DNA from: Terriglobia bacterium
GTDB lineage: Bacteria; Acidobacteriota; Terriglobia; Bryobacterales; Bryobacteraceae
Direction of reading: 5' to 3'
NCBI GenBank assembly: GCA_020073445.1
Contig: JAIQFE010000008.1
Coordinates: forward strand, 62,001-126,000
DNA length: 64,000 bases
Each line of letters starts with the position of its first letter. The stretch's first letter is position 1. The position numbers and the translations under genes are program-made. Under the pieces are notes generated by a model. It saw only the letters and a list, made by a program, of their open reading frames with translations, did not search any database and was not told the DNA's origin. Below, in pieces: positions 1 to 7,468 of this stretch.

Positions 1-636
1 CTGATGGCGGTGCTGGGAACCGATCTGAGCGGGACCAATATCGCGACCAACGAAGTGCCCCTGCCAACCGTGATCGGCGATAGCTGCCTCACTGTCAATG
101 GCGCACCCGTGCATATGCTGTTCGTGTCACCGACCCAGGTCAATGCGCAGATGCCCGCGCAGGAGTCCGGCAACGTCGCTATCGTCATGCACACGCCGGG
201 CGGCGTAAGCAATACGTTCTTCCTGACGCTGCTGACTGGAGCGCCTTCGGTGTTCCTCACCACACTCGACGGCGTGGACAACGTGCCGGCGATCGTCCGC
301 TGGAACAACGGACTGGTGGTCACCTCCACCAATCCGGTGCACCGCGGCGACATTCTCACGATTTATCTGACCGGTCTGGGTGCGGTAAACCCGCCGGTGA
401 GCGACGGATCCGCCGGCCTGGTCGATCCGCTATCGACAACCGTGGTCAATCCAGTGGTTAAGATCGGCGGCGTTGACGCCGACGTACTTTTCTCAGGCCT
501 GGTTCCGGGTATGCCGGGAGCATACGTGATCAACGTGAGTGTCTCCAACTCGACGCCGCAAGGCCTGAGTGTGCCGCTCACCATTACACAGGGCGACATC
601 ACGGTCACGGAGAATGTGCGCGTCGTTCAAAAGTAA
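1..636 (+). CDS. C-terminal part of a Solibacter-type surface/secreted protein (TIGR03437-like domain), 5'-truncated
   Basis: The reading frame is open from base 1 (CTG ATG GCG...), so this is the 3' end of a longer gene; the ATG at 4 is probably internal. The visible 211 residues contain 'FVSPTQVNAQMP', 'GNVAIVMHTPGGVSN' and 'APSVFLT', the signature of the C-terminal domain TIGR03437 found in large exported proteins of Solibacter-like Acidobacteriota. That domain usually sits behind repeats such as beta-propellers. Its function is unknown; a role at the cell surface is inferred. The stop codon lies inside a run of 14-bp tandem repeats. Confidence 0.8.
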   Translation: MMAVLGTDLSGTNIATNEVPLPTVIGDSCLTVNGAPVHMLFVSPTQVNAQMPAQESGNVAIVMHTPGGVSNTFFLTLLTGAPSVFLTTLDGVDNVPAIVRWNNGLVVTSTNPVHRGDILTIYLTGLGAVNPPVSDGSAGLVDPLSTTVVNPVVKIGGVDADVLFSGLVPGMPGAYVINVSVSNSTPQGLSVPLTITQGDITVTENVRVVQK

Positions 637-674
637 GAGCGCAGAAATAAGAGCTCAAATATAAGAGCTCAGAA
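633..674. repeat. Three tandem 14-bp repeats over the stop codon of the first gene
   Basis: Three consecutive 14-mers are visible at 633-646 (GTAAGAGCGCAGAA), 647-660 (ATAAGAGCTCAAAT) and 661-674 (ATAAGAGCTCAGAA). A fourth, related ATAAGAGCGC string follows near 706. The first unit contains the TAA stop of the upstream gene. No function is apparent; slippage-type expansion is a likely origin. Confidence 0.75.
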
Positions 675-760
675 GTGAAGTTAAGAAGTTAGCGTCCAGA
701 ACGGTAATAAGAGCGCGGCGCAGACCGCGAACCAGTCGCGAGGGATAAGAAAGAGGAGAT

Positions 761-1402
761 ATGAAACTTATTCGTTTGTTCGCAGTGTGTTCCGCGGCGG
801 CCATGCTGCCCGCGGCGATGGCTCAGAAATGGGAATTCGGTGTGGGCGCGGGAGCAGGTATCTACACCCCACAGGATGTAACCGTGGGATCCACCTCGGC
901 CTCCGCCAAGTTTAAAACCAACGTAGCCGTGAGCACCTGGGTCGGCCAGAACATGGGTGACCGCTGGGGCGGCGAACTCCGCTACAGCTACGGGCTCGGC
1001 GACGCCCGGCTCAAACAAAACTCGACCGAAGCGGTGTTCGGAGCCGAGAGCCATACCATCAACTACAGCTTCCTGCTGTATGCCAAGCCATCGGAATCGA
1101 CCACGCGTCCGTTCGTCGATGCCGGGGCCGGCATCAAGTTCTATCGCGGGACTGGGACCGAGGCCGTGACCCAGCCTCTTAGCCAATATGCGCTCCTCAC
1201 CCAGGCAGGCGACCTGACCGGTGTGGTCAGCTTCGGCGGCGGCGCAAAGGTCAAGCTCGGATCGAAAGCCTGGCTGCGCCTGGATGTGCACGACTATATG
1301 TCGCCTTTTCCCAAGCAGGTGATTACGCCCAACTTCGGAGCGAACGTCAACGGCTGGATGCACGACATCGTCCCGATGGTGGCCATCAGCTTTGGGCAGT
1401 AA
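761..1402 (+). CDS. Outer-membrane beta-barrel protein (OmpA/porin-like fold)
   Basis: This 213-residue protein starts with a clear signal peptide (MKLIRLFAVCSAAAMLPAAMA, cut after AMA). The rest consists of alternating glycine- and aromatic-rich strands such as 'WEFGVGAGAGIY', 'RWGGELRYSYG' and 'FVDAGAGIKFY', and it ends in an outer-membrane-type C-terminus ('VAISFGQ'). This matches the general pattern of small 8-stranded outer-membrane barrels. The start is supported by a GAGGAG ribosome-binding site at 753-758. Cargo or ligand cannot be deduced. It appears to be monocistronic. Confidence 0.75.
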   Translation: MKLIRLFAVCSAAAMLPAAMAQKWEFGVGAGAGIYTPQDVTVGSTSASAKFKTNVAVSTWVGQNMGDRWGGELRYSYGLGDARLKQNSTEAVFGAESHTINYSFLLYAKPSESTTRPFVDAGAGIKFYRGTGTEAVTQPLSQYALLTQAGDLTGVVSFGGGAKVKLGSKAWLRLDVHDYMSPFPKQVITPNFGANVNGWMHDIVPMVAISFGQ

Positions 1403-1445
1403 TCGCCCGGGCGTGTTCTCCGCGTCCTGGTTGTGAGTCAAAGAC

Positions 1446-1522
1446 AGACGAGGCTGAGGTCAACTCCTGCAGGTTATCGTTGGGGAGTTTTACGGGTTAC
1501 TTACAGGGGCCCTCAGCCGTCT
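1446..1522 (+). other. Structured intergenic element: long-range stem with a nested hairpin
   Basis: GGCTGAGG at 1452-1459 pairs with CCTCAGCC at 1511-1518. The pairing extends as AGAC 1446-1449 with GTCT 1519-1522 across a GA bulge. Inside, AACTCC 1462-1467 pairs with GGAGTT 1484-1489. It lies between the beta-barrel gene and the small membrane protein gene. It could be a transcript-end structure, a leader for the next gene or a small RNA; the sequence alone does not decide. Confidence 0.4.
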
Positions 1523-1566
1523 AAAGACCGCCCGCCCCACCCGCCGATAGATGACTAGTTATATTC

Positions 1567-1878
1567 ATGGCCTTCAACGCCAGTCCGACGAACATTACGG
1601 AGTTGCTGGTGGTGTGCCTGGCGGTGGTCTCCATCGTCATGCTGCTGAAGAAACGCTATGAAAGCAATATTCCGCTCCTGTTCTATACCCTGGCAGTGAT
1701 GATCACCAACGGCGCCGATCGCCCGGTCCACCCGGCGATTTTGTACGGCGGTCTGGCGTTCTGCCTGCTGCTGCGCTTCGAATTCATGGGTAAGAAGATC
1801 TCGAACACAGTCGCCTTTATGGCCAACGCCGGACTGGTCGCGATGATCGTGTCGATGATGTCGGACGTTCTGGCCTAG
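1567..1878 (+). CDS. Small membrane protein of unknown function
   Basis: A 103-residue protein with about three hydrophobic segments (roughly residues 12-26, 37-48 and 57-67) and a further hydrophobic stretch at 83-102. Charged residues between the first two ('KKRYESN') suggest a cytoplasmic loop. No catalytic motif or known family is recognised. It stands alone, 36 bp before the end of the interval to the next gene's ribosome-binding region. The ATG at 1567 has only a weak upstream ribosome-binding site, so expression is plausible but not certain. Confidence 0.6.
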   Translation: MAFNASPTNITELLVVCLAVVSIVMLLKKRYESNIPLLFYTLAVMITNGADRPVHPAILYGGLAFCLLLRFEFMGKKISNTVAFMANAGLVAMIVSMMSDVLA

Positions 1879-1927
1879 TCCGCCCTGCTCCATTTCGCTC
1901 TATGCTGTTTAGACGGAGGGGATCCCT

Positions 1928-2794
1928 GTGCGCTCACCATCCACGATCGTAGCCGTCGCAGCTGTAGCATTTGCTCTGACTGCCTTGCCGCTGTCCGCGC
2001 AATGGCCGGAAGTGAAAACCAAGCGTGTGCCTCTGACGAGGGACGGCAAGCCGGATCTGACTGCTCCGGCGCCAAAGATGGCCGATGGCAAAACTCCCGA
2101 TCTGTCCGGCGTCTGGAATTCGATCAAGACCCCTTGCGAGCAGTCTGAAGCCGCCAAGATATTCGGGTGCTCGGATATTCCGTTCGGCTCTCCTATCGGC
2201 GTCATGGACGTTACCGCGACCGGTTCCCAAGAGGGACAGAGCGGGACTACGGTGCCTCTTCCCTATCAACCCTGGGCTGCGGCGCAGGTGAAGCAAAACC
2301 TTGCGGACGTCCGCAAGGGCGATCCGACTACGCGCTGCCTGCCCATCCCGCCCATACGCCAGTGGGCCGATTTCTTTCCTCAGAAGATTTTTCAGACCGA
2401 AGACACCGTGGTGATCCTCAGCGAGTATATGGCGCAGTATCGCCAGATCTTTCTCGACGGGCGCCCTGCGCCCAAGGATCCGTTCCCCAGCTTCAAGGGC
2501 TACTCCGTAGGTCACTGGGAGGGCGATGTCCTGGTTGTGGAAACAACCGGATATAAAGACGGCTTGTGGCTGGATCTCAAAGGCGACCCCTTGACTGACG
2601 AAGCGCGGACCATCGAGCGAATCCGTCGTCCGAACTTCGGCAGCCTGGAAGTTCAGTTCACCGTCAACGATCCCAAAGCGTATACCAAGCCCTGGAGCGC
2701 GACGCGCTATCTGAAGATCGCGCTCAATACCGAGCTGATCGAAGACATCTGCAATGAGAACAATAAGAATCTGCCGCACATGATCGGCAAGTAG
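1928..2794 (+). CDS. Secreted protein of the acidobacterial 'DGKPDLTxxxP...DLSGVW' family (paralogue 1)
   Basis: 288 residues with a GTG start at 1928, supported by GGAGGGG just upstream (about 1915-1921), and a signal peptide ending near 'PLSAQ'. The mature protein begins with 'RDGKPDLTAPAPKM' and 'KTPDLSGVWNS'. The core has 'YRQIFLDGRPAPKD', 'GYSVGHWEGDVLVVETT' and a C-terminal 'EDICNENNK'. The same motif order recurs in the gene at 18223-19029 and, more loosely, at 2819-3673. Such proteins are abundant in Solibacter-like genomes and have no established function. The repeated 'WEGDxLVVET' core suggests a beta-rich extracytoplasmic domain (inference). Confidence 0.75.
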   Translation: MRSPSTIVAVAAVAFALTALPLSAQWPEVKTKRVPLTRDGKPDLTAPAPKMADGKTPDLSGVWNSIKTPCEQSEAAKIFGCSDIPFGSPIGVMDVTATGSQEGQSGTTVPLPYQPWAAAQVKQNLADVRKGDPTTRCLPIPPIRQWADFFPQKIFQTEDTVVILSEYMAQYRQIFLDGRPAPKDPFPSFKGYSVGHWEGDVLVVETTGYKDGLWLDLKGDPLTDEARTIERIRRPNFGSLEVQFTVNDPKAYTKPWSATRYLKIALNTELIEDICNENNKNLPHMIGK

Positions 2795-2818
2795 AAAGCA
2801 GGCAAGTAGAAATCGTCC

Positions 2819-3673
2819 CTACGGTTTCAGCTTGCTTCGGTATTCGGGATACATGGTCTCCGCGCCGCCCATCGCGGCCCCAACCGGCACCTTGTGCTTT
2901 TCGGCGAACTCAGAGACAAAGGGATTCTCGCCGGGCAGGTAGCTGGGCACGTGATCCTGGGAACGCCCGGGAATCTCCTCGACGTACTCGCACGGATACA
3001 GCCAGCCGGTGGTGATCCCGCCGGTGCCGATTCCAGACTCGTCGGTCGTCAGCGTAAAGTCCTGGCTCTTGATCAGCGGTTCGCTGAGGTAGTCGGGATC
3101 CGTGACCACGGTGACGTGCGTCAAGTGGTTGTCGTGCCGGATGAAGTGTTCCACCAGCGTGATCCGGTCGCTGGACGGCAGTCCGTTGCGGCGATGCCAG
3201 CCCTGCTTGATGTGCGTGGTGGTCACCGTCAGGATGTTTCCTTCCCACTTGCCCGTGGAAAAACCCATCCAGGTGTGCGCGGCGTACGGCGGAGGATGCG
3301 GACGGCCGTCCATGTAGATGGTCCGGTTTTGTTCGTAGTTGCTGATGTACTGGCGCAACGCAATCAGGTCCTGCGTTTGCGGATCGCGCTCTTCCCAAAT
3401 GCGCAGCAGCAGAGGCCCGCGATACATGTAGGCGACGGTGTGAACCTGGCATTGATGCTCGGGAGCCGTCAGCCGCGATGGATCCCAAGCGAGCGCCCAC
3501 TGGCGCGCGGCATCGTTAATCGGCAGCCCGAGGTAGTCGACCAGCTCCGGTCCGGGGATGCGCTCCGGCTGATCCTCGTGGAACACCGGACTCCAGATGC
3601 CGGTGAGGTCGAGCTGGGCGAACGCAGGGCTGATACATAGCAGTCCGATTCCCAGCAGCAACCATTTGGACAT
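2819..3673 (-). CDS. Secreted protein related to the 'GVW...DGRP...GKWEG' family (paralogue 2, divergent C-terminus)
   Basis: 284 residues with signal peptide 'MSKWLLLGIGLLCISPAFA'. It shares 'DLTGIWSP', 'YMDGRPHPP' and 'GFSTGKWEGNILTVTTT' with its paralogues at 1928-2794 and 18223-19029. It lacks their 'CNEN' tail and instead ends with 'HKVPVGAAMGGAETMYPEY'. Its ATG overlaps the stop of the upstream rhodanese gene by one base (TAATG at 3671-3675), so it is probably the last gene of the murQ-murA-rhodanese transcript and translationally coupled. The function is unknown; the location should be periplasmic or extracellular. Confidence 0.75.
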   Translation of the reverse strand: MSKWLLLGIGLLCISPAFAQLDLTGIWSPVFHEDQPERIPGPELVDYLGLPINDAARQWALAWDPSRLTAPEHQCQVHTVAYMYRGPLLLRIWEERDPQTQDLIALRQYISNYEQNRTIYMDGRPHPPPYAAHTWMGFSTGKWEGNILTVTTTHIKQGWHRRNGLPSSDRITLVEHFIRHDNHLTHVTVVTDPDYLSEPLIKSQDFTLTTDESGIGTGGITTGWLYPCEYVEEIPGRSQDHVPSYLPGENPFVSEFAEKHKVPVGAAMGGAETMYPEYRSKLKP

Positions 3674-4053
3674 TAGGGTTTCTCTACCGGCAGCCCCGCT
3701 TCATTCCACGCCCGCCAGCCGCCGTCGAGCGAGATGGCGTTCTTGTAACCCATCTTCTGCAGCGCATCGGCTACCAGGGCCGAACGGAATCCGCCGCCGC
3801 AGTACAGCACCATGGTGGTCGATTTGTCGGGAACCTCCGCCTCGATGTCGCGCTCGATGATGCCCTTGCTCAGGTGGATGGCTCCGGCCGCGTGGCCGGC
3901 GGTCCATTCGTGGTCTTCGCGGGTGTCGATCAAGACGTGACCGTCGGCGGGCATCTTCTGGTATTTCTCAATGTCCACCTCCTTGACCCGCGCCTTGGCG
4001 TCGTTCACCAGCTTCAGGAATCCCGGGTTGTGCTGCTTGTGATGGGTGCTCAT
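3673..4053 (-). CDS. Rhodanese-like single-domain protein
   Basis: 126 residues forming one rhodanese domain. 'DGHVLIDTREDHEWTAGH' and 'GAIHLSKGIIE' are the typical strands, and 'VLYCGGGFRSAL' carries the active-site cysteine loop. Proteins of this type transfer sulfane sulfur from donors such as thiosulfate or persulfides in the cytoplasm; the substrate here is not known. It lies 9 bp downstream of murA and overlaps the following secreted-protein gene by one base, so it is probably co-transcribed. No functional link to peptidoglycan synthesis is evident. Confidence 0.88.
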   Translation of the reverse strand: MSTHHKQHNPGFLKLVNDAKARVKEVDIEKYQKMPADGHVLIDTREDHEWTAGHAAGAIHLSKGIIERDIEAEVPDKSTTMVLYCGGGFRSALVADALQKMGYKNAISLDGGWRAWNEAGLPVEKP

Positions 4054-4062
4054 TCTGGTTTA

Positions 4063-5325
4063 TTAGGACGTCTCTCTCCGGATACGGGCGCCGGCGCCCG
4101 CGAGCTTCGATTCGATCTTCTCATAGCCGCGATCGATGTGATACACGCGGTCCACCACGGTTTCCCCGCGCGCGGCCAATCCGGCCAGAACCAGGGAGGC
4201 GCTGGCGCGCAAATCGCTGGCGATCACCTGCGCTCCCGACAGCGGCGTAGGCCCGGCCACGATCGCCTGGCGGCCTTCCAGGCGAATGTTCGCTCCCATG
4301 CGCGCCAATTCCTGGGCGTGCATGAAGCGGTTCTCGAAAATCGTCTCGGTGACGAAGGAGATTCCCGCGGCCTGCGTCATCAGAGTCATGAACTGAGCCT
4401 GAAGATCGGTGGCAAAGCCGGGATGCTCTTCGGTGGTGATGTCCACGTTCTTCAGTTTCCCGGGCACGCGCACGCGCAAAGTATCCGGCGAAGGCTCGGT
4501 CACGTCCACACCTGCTTGCTGGAGCTTGGCGATCAAAGCCCGCAGATGCTCGGGTACGCATCCGCGCACGGTGAGATCGCCGCCGGTGAGCGCGCCGCCG
4601 ATCAGAAACGTGCCGGCTTCGATGCGGTCAGGAATGATGGTGTGTTCGGCGCCGCCCAGCTTGGCCACGCCCTGCACCCGAATCGTCGAAGTGCCGGCGC
4701 CTTCGATCTTCGCACCCATGGCCGCCAAGAGAGCGGCGAGATCGGCCACTTCCGGCTCGCGCGCCGCGTTCTCGATCACGGTTTCGCCGCGGGCCAGCAC
4801 GGCCGCCATGAGCAGGTCCTCGGTGCCGGTTACGGAAATGCGGTCGAACTGCACATTCGCGCCCTGAAGGCCGTGGGGAGCAACCGCTTCGATGTAGCCA
4901 TGCTCTTGCCGGACCTCCGCGCCTAATCGCTCGAGCCCGGAGACGTGCAGGTTGATGGGCCGGGCGCCGATAGCGCATCCACCCGGCAGGGAAACGCGCG
5001 CGCGGCCGCACCGGCCGACTAGAGGGCCGAGCACCAGGCTTGACGCCCGCATGGTCTTGACCAGTTCGTAGGGCGCCTCGGGATGCTCGATGCGTGCGGA
5101 GTGGATCGTAACCCTGCCGCCTTCTACGGATACCTCCGCCCCGATGATGTGCCCGATCAGGTCGAGCATGGTCCGGATGTCCCGCACTTGCGGAATCCGG
5201 TCAAGAATGACGGGTTCGGCCGTGAGGAGGCATGCGGCCAATGCCGGAAGCGCCGCGTTTTTCGCCCCGCTGACCGCGATCTCTCCCGACAGAGGGACGC
5301 CCCCTTCGATGACTAACTTATCCAA
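4063..5325 (-). CDS. murA: UDP-N-acetylglucosamine 1-carboxyvinyltransferase
   Basis: 420 residues, the usual length. It catalyses the first committed step of peptidoglycan synthesis, transferring enolpyruvate from PEP to UDP-GlcNAc in the cytoplasm. The N-terminal 'VSGAKNAALP' and the catalytic loop 'LPGGCAIGARPINLH' are present. The loop cysteine is C117, the residue alkylated by fosfomycin, so the enzyme is predicted to be the sensitive type (known of the family). 'ASLVLAGLAARGETVV' near the C-terminus also fits. It lies downstream of murQ, which recycles MurNAc-6-phosphate, so precursor synthesis and wall recycling are probably co-expressed. Confidence 0.97.
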   Translation of the reverse strand: MDKLVIEGGVPLSGEIAVSGAKNAALPALAACLLTAEPVILDRIPQVRDIRTMLDLIGHIIGAEVSVEGGRVTIHSARIEHPEAPYELVKTMRASSLVLGPLVGRCGRARVSLPGGCAIGARPINLHVSGLERLGAEVRQEHGYIEAVAPHGLQGANVQFDRISVTGTEDLLMAAVLARGETVIENAAREPEVADLAALLAAMGAKIEGAGTSTIRVQGVAKLGGAEHTIIPDRIEAGTFLIGGALTGGDLTVRGCVPEHLRALIAKLQQAGVDVTEPSPDTLRVRVPGKLKNVDITTEEHPGFATDLQAQFMTLMTQAAGISFVTETIFENRFMHAQELARMGANIRLEGRQAIVAGPTPLSGAQVIASDLRASASLVLAGLAARGETVVDRVYHIDRGYEKIESKLAGAGARIRRETS

Positions 5326-5347
5326 GCTCTAATGCCTCTATCTTTCT

Positions 5348-5379
5348 TTCAGGCCTTCAGGCTTTCAGGCTTTCAGGGC
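5348..5379. repeat. Four tandem 8-bp repeats at the murQ stop codon
   Basis: The plus strand reads TTCAGGCC (5348-5355), TTCAGGCT (5356-5363), TTCAGGCT (5364-5371) and TTCAGGGC (5372-5379). The murQ stop codon (TCA on the plus strand, 5373-5375) lies in the last unit. Gain or loss of units would alter the spacer to murA rather than the MurQ protein. Confidence 0.75.
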
Positions 5380-6278
5380 CTCGGTAAACCGGCTTTCAAA
5401 GCCTCGGTAATCCGGCCTTTCGACCGTGCCAGCAGCATCTCGGCCTCTGCGCGTGTTATCCGCTTCTTTTGCATGACGATAGCGACTCGAACGCTGCGCC
5501 CGGCTCCATCCAGAAGTTGTGCTGCCTCATCATACGCTACGCCGGTTGCAGCCTGAATAATGCGGCGAGCCCGGTCCTCGAGTTTCTGGTTGGTGGGCTG
5601 GACGTTCACCATCAGGTTGCCATATACATGGCCAAGTTTCACCATCACGGCAGTGCTGATCATGTTGAGCGTGAGCTTCGTCGCGGTCCCGGCGCGAAGC
5701 CGTGTAGATCCGGTTAAGATCTCCGGGCCGGGGACGGGTTCGATCGGATATTGGACCAGTCTCGACAGTTCGGAGTCTCTTACGCAGCTGAGCCCGCACG
5801 TCACCGCATTGATTTCGCGGGCTTTACCCACGGCACCCAGCACATAGGGGGTTCGGCCGCTGGCGGAAATCCCCACTAGAACGTCACGCTGGCCGAATCC
5901 GGACGCTTCCAGGTCGCGGATGCCGGCAGCCGGATCATCTTCCGCTCCTTCCACGGGATGCGCCAGAGCCCGTTCGCCGCCCGCCATGATTCCGCGAACC
6001 AGGTTTGGGGGGACACCGAAGGTCGGAGGGCATTCAGCCGCGTCCAGGACGCCCAGGCGTCCGCTGGTGCCCGCCCCTATATACGTGAGGCATCCTCCCG
6101 ACTCCAGGGCGGCGGCGATCGCCTGGGCGGCGGCTGCGATCCTGGGAATCTCCTGGGCCACGGCGGCTGCGACCTGGGCGTCGGCGGCATTCATGGTCTC
6201 CAGCAGCCGGACCATCGAAAACTCGTCCAGATGGCGGGATTCGGGGTTCTTTTGCTCGGTGATCAACCGTTCGAACAT
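5373..6278 (-). CDS. murQ: N-acetylmuramic acid 6-phosphate etherase
   Basis: 301 residues, normal for the family. It cleaves the lactyl ether of MurNAc-6-phosphate to give GlcNAc-6-phosphate and D-lactate in peptidoglycan recycling. The SIS-domain core is visible as 'YIGAGTSGRLGVLDAAECPP', followed by 'FGQRDVLVGISASGRTPYV' and 'ALTLxMIST'-type helices ('LTLNMISTAVMVKLG'). The C-terminus has the expected helical region ('RAEAEMLLARSKGRI'). It is the first gene of a minus-strand operon with murA 47 bp downstream. The AT-richer upstream region contains repeated GTACT motifs that could be an operator. Confidence 0.95.
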   Translation of the reverse strand: MFERLITEQKNPESRHLDEFSMVRLLETMNAADAQVAAAVAQEIPRIAAAAQAIAAALESGGCLTYIGAGTSGRLGVLDAAECPPTFGVPPNLVRGIMAGGERALAHPVEGAEDDPAAGIRDLEASGFGQRDVLVGISASGRTPYVLGAVGKAREINAVTCGLSCVRDSELSRLVQYPIEPVPGPEILTGSTRLRAGTATKLTLNMISTAVMVKLGHVYGNLMVNVQPTNQKLEDRARRIIQAATGVAYDEAAQLLDGAGRSVRVAIVMQKKRITRAEAEMLLARSKGRITEALKAGLPRP

Positions 6279-6587
6279 GGAGATTTTATTGTACTTGAGT
6301 ACGTTGGTACTAGATGCCTAGAAGTCTGGCTTCTTGCCGTACTAGAACATTGTGGAAAACATCTTGATTCGTACGGGTACTGAGTGTAGTCATACAACTA
6401 GAGCCAAGCTCTTAACCCTTTAATTTGCATACAGTTGAACGATTGGACATACTTCTCATCAGATTGTCAGCATCTCCGATTACCCCTTGACTATTCTAAG
6501 CAAGGAACCGTATACTGCGTTAGTAGCTTAAGCCGCTAGCCAAAGATTACAACAAGGGCTACGAGCCCACTACGGAGGATAAAAGGA
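6279..6587. other. 309-bp divergent intergenic region between murQ and the PEP-CTERM gene
   Basis: AT-richer than its surroundings and without an ORF that I can support. The murQ-proximal part holds repeated GTACT elements: an inverted repeat GTACT-TG-AGTAC at 6291-6302, direct repeats GTACTAGA at 6307-6314 and 6339-6346, and GTAC/GTACT at 6371-6381. The right half holds the sigma-70-like promoter of the PEP-CTERM gene. A regulatory role for the GTACT cluster is an inference. Confidence 0.6.
6487..6516 (+). promoter_or_regulatory. Sigma-70-type promoter of the PEP-CTERM gene
   Basis: A -35 box TTGACT at 6487-6492 and a -10 box TATACT at 6511-6516 are separated by 18 bp. This would start transcription near 6523, giving a leader of about 65 nt before the ATG at 6588, which has a GGAGGA ribosome-binding site at about 6575-6580. 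Confidence 0.7.
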
Positions 6588-7232
6588 ATGAAGAAAGTTT
6601 TATTGCTTAGCAGTTTTTTGGCCTTAGGTGCCGTCGCATCTTTCGCCTCGCCGAACACCCCGCTCTGCACAGGCCTTGTTATTGCCGGCACTTCGATTGA
6701 CGCAAATAACTCGCTCACGTGCGAAATCGGAGACAAGATTTTCAGCAACTTCGCCCTCACTGGGGCGACGACTGGAAATATCACAATTTCCGGCGGTGGT
6801 ACCCTGTACACGCTGCAGTATGACAACCAGGCTGCTCCGCTGACGTCCGCGTTCACTCTGTTCTTCACGGTGGCAGTGGACACGACCATTGCTCCTCTCA
6901 ACTACATCAGCCAGATTCAGGACCAGATGTTCACACAGAATCAAGGCGGTGGAAACGCGATTCCGAACGCTTCGACGGCTGTCGTAACTCACTCCCCGGG
7001 CGGCGTGGTTAATCTTAACGCATCGGCCGCTCCCAATCAGACCAGCGTGATCAACCTGTTCACACAGTCGGAGAACGTTTCATTCGCTTATGACCCGCAT
7101 GGAAGCGGTCAGCTGAGCGCTGCCAACTTCTCCATCTCCCAGACCGCGGTTCCGGAGCCTGTTACGATGTCGCTGACGGGTCTCGGGCTGCTCGGCCTCG
7201 GATTCTTCGGTCGCCGGCGCCTCAAGGCGTAA
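6588..7232 (+). CDS. PEP-CTERM sorting-signal protein
   Basis: 214 residues. A signal peptide ('MKKVLLLSSFLALGAVASFA') is followed by a serine/threonine- and asparagine-rich mature region and a textbook PEP-CTERM tail: 'VPEP', a hydrophobic helix 'MSLTGLGLLGLGFFG' and a basic end 'RRRLKA'. Such proteins are exported and then processed by an exosortase, usually for the cell surface or exopolysaccharide matrix (known of the family). No exosortase gene is in this window. A strong promoter, a GGAGG ribosome-binding site and a GAAA-loop terminator suggest a well-expressed single-gene transcript. Confidence 0.92.
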   Translation: MKKVLLLSSFLALGAVASFASPNTPLCTGLVIAGTSIDANNSLTCEIGDKIFSNFALTGATTGNITISGGGTLYTLQYDNQAAPLTSAFTLFFTVAVDTTIAPLNYISQIQDQMFTQNQGGGNAIPNASTAVVTHSPGGVVNLNASAAPNQTSVINLFTQSENVSFAYDPHGSGQLSAANFSISQTAVPEPVTMSLTGLGLLGLGFFGRRRLKA

Positions 7233-7264
7233 GCAATCGAAATCCTCCGAAGTTGCAAATCTAC

Positions 7265-7297
7265 ACGGGCCGGCGAAAGCCGGCCCGTTTTACTTTT
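7265..7297 (+). terminator. Rho-independent terminator of the PEP-CTERM gene
   Basis: A 10-bp GC-rich stem (7265-7274 with 7279-7288) closes a GAAA tetraloop at 7275-7278 and is followed by the T-rich tract TTTACTTTT. It begins 32 bp after the stop codon. Confidence 0.9.
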
Positions 7298-7340
7298 GGT
7301 AGACAGAATGCTGCGATAGGTACAGCACTCGTATAACAGA

Positions 7341-7370
7341 AAGAGCGCCCCTTGCGGAGCGCTCTTTTGT
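7341..7370. terminator. Hairpin between convergent genes, probable terminator
   Basis: AAGAGCGC at 7341-7348 pairs with GCGCTCTT at 7359-7366 around a 10-nt loop. T-rich sequence follows on the plus strand (TTGTTTCC), and a T-rich stretch also follows on the minus strand. It lies between the PEP-CTERM gene and the oppositely oriented erpA-like gene, so it may serve either or both. Confidence 0.55.
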
Positions 7371-7379
7371 TTCCTAATC

Positions 7380-7450
7380 GCGCACAATGCTGAAATCCGC
7401 TGTGCGCTCGATTTCTTAATTCGCGCACAACGCTGAAGCCCGCTGTGCGC
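7380..7450. repeat. Two near-identical hairpin units in tandem, 43 bp apart
   Basis: Unit 1 pairs GCGCACA 7380-7386 with TGTGCGC 7401-7407. Unit 2 pairs GCGCACA 7423-7429 with TGTGCGC 7444-7450. The 14-bp loops are also alike (ATGCTGAAATCCGC / ACGCTGAAGCCCGC). The pair lies 3' of the erpA-like gene. Related fragments may occur around 9586-9655. The function is unknown. Confidence 0.75.
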
Positions 7451-7468
7451 TCATTCTGGAGAAGGCGG

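Noticed and set aside
1934-2779. 281-residue antisense frame over the secreted paralogue 1 gene
   Set aside because: Shadow frame from high GC; the plus-strand protein has a signal peptide, ribosome-binding site and paralogues.
2894-3640. 248-residue antisense frame over the secreted paralogue 2 gene
   Set aside because: No motif, no ribosome-binding site; the minus-strand gene is coupled to the rhodanese and has paralogues.
7380-7450. CRISPR array
   Set aside because: Only two units, each self-complementary with similar 'spacers', and no cas genes.
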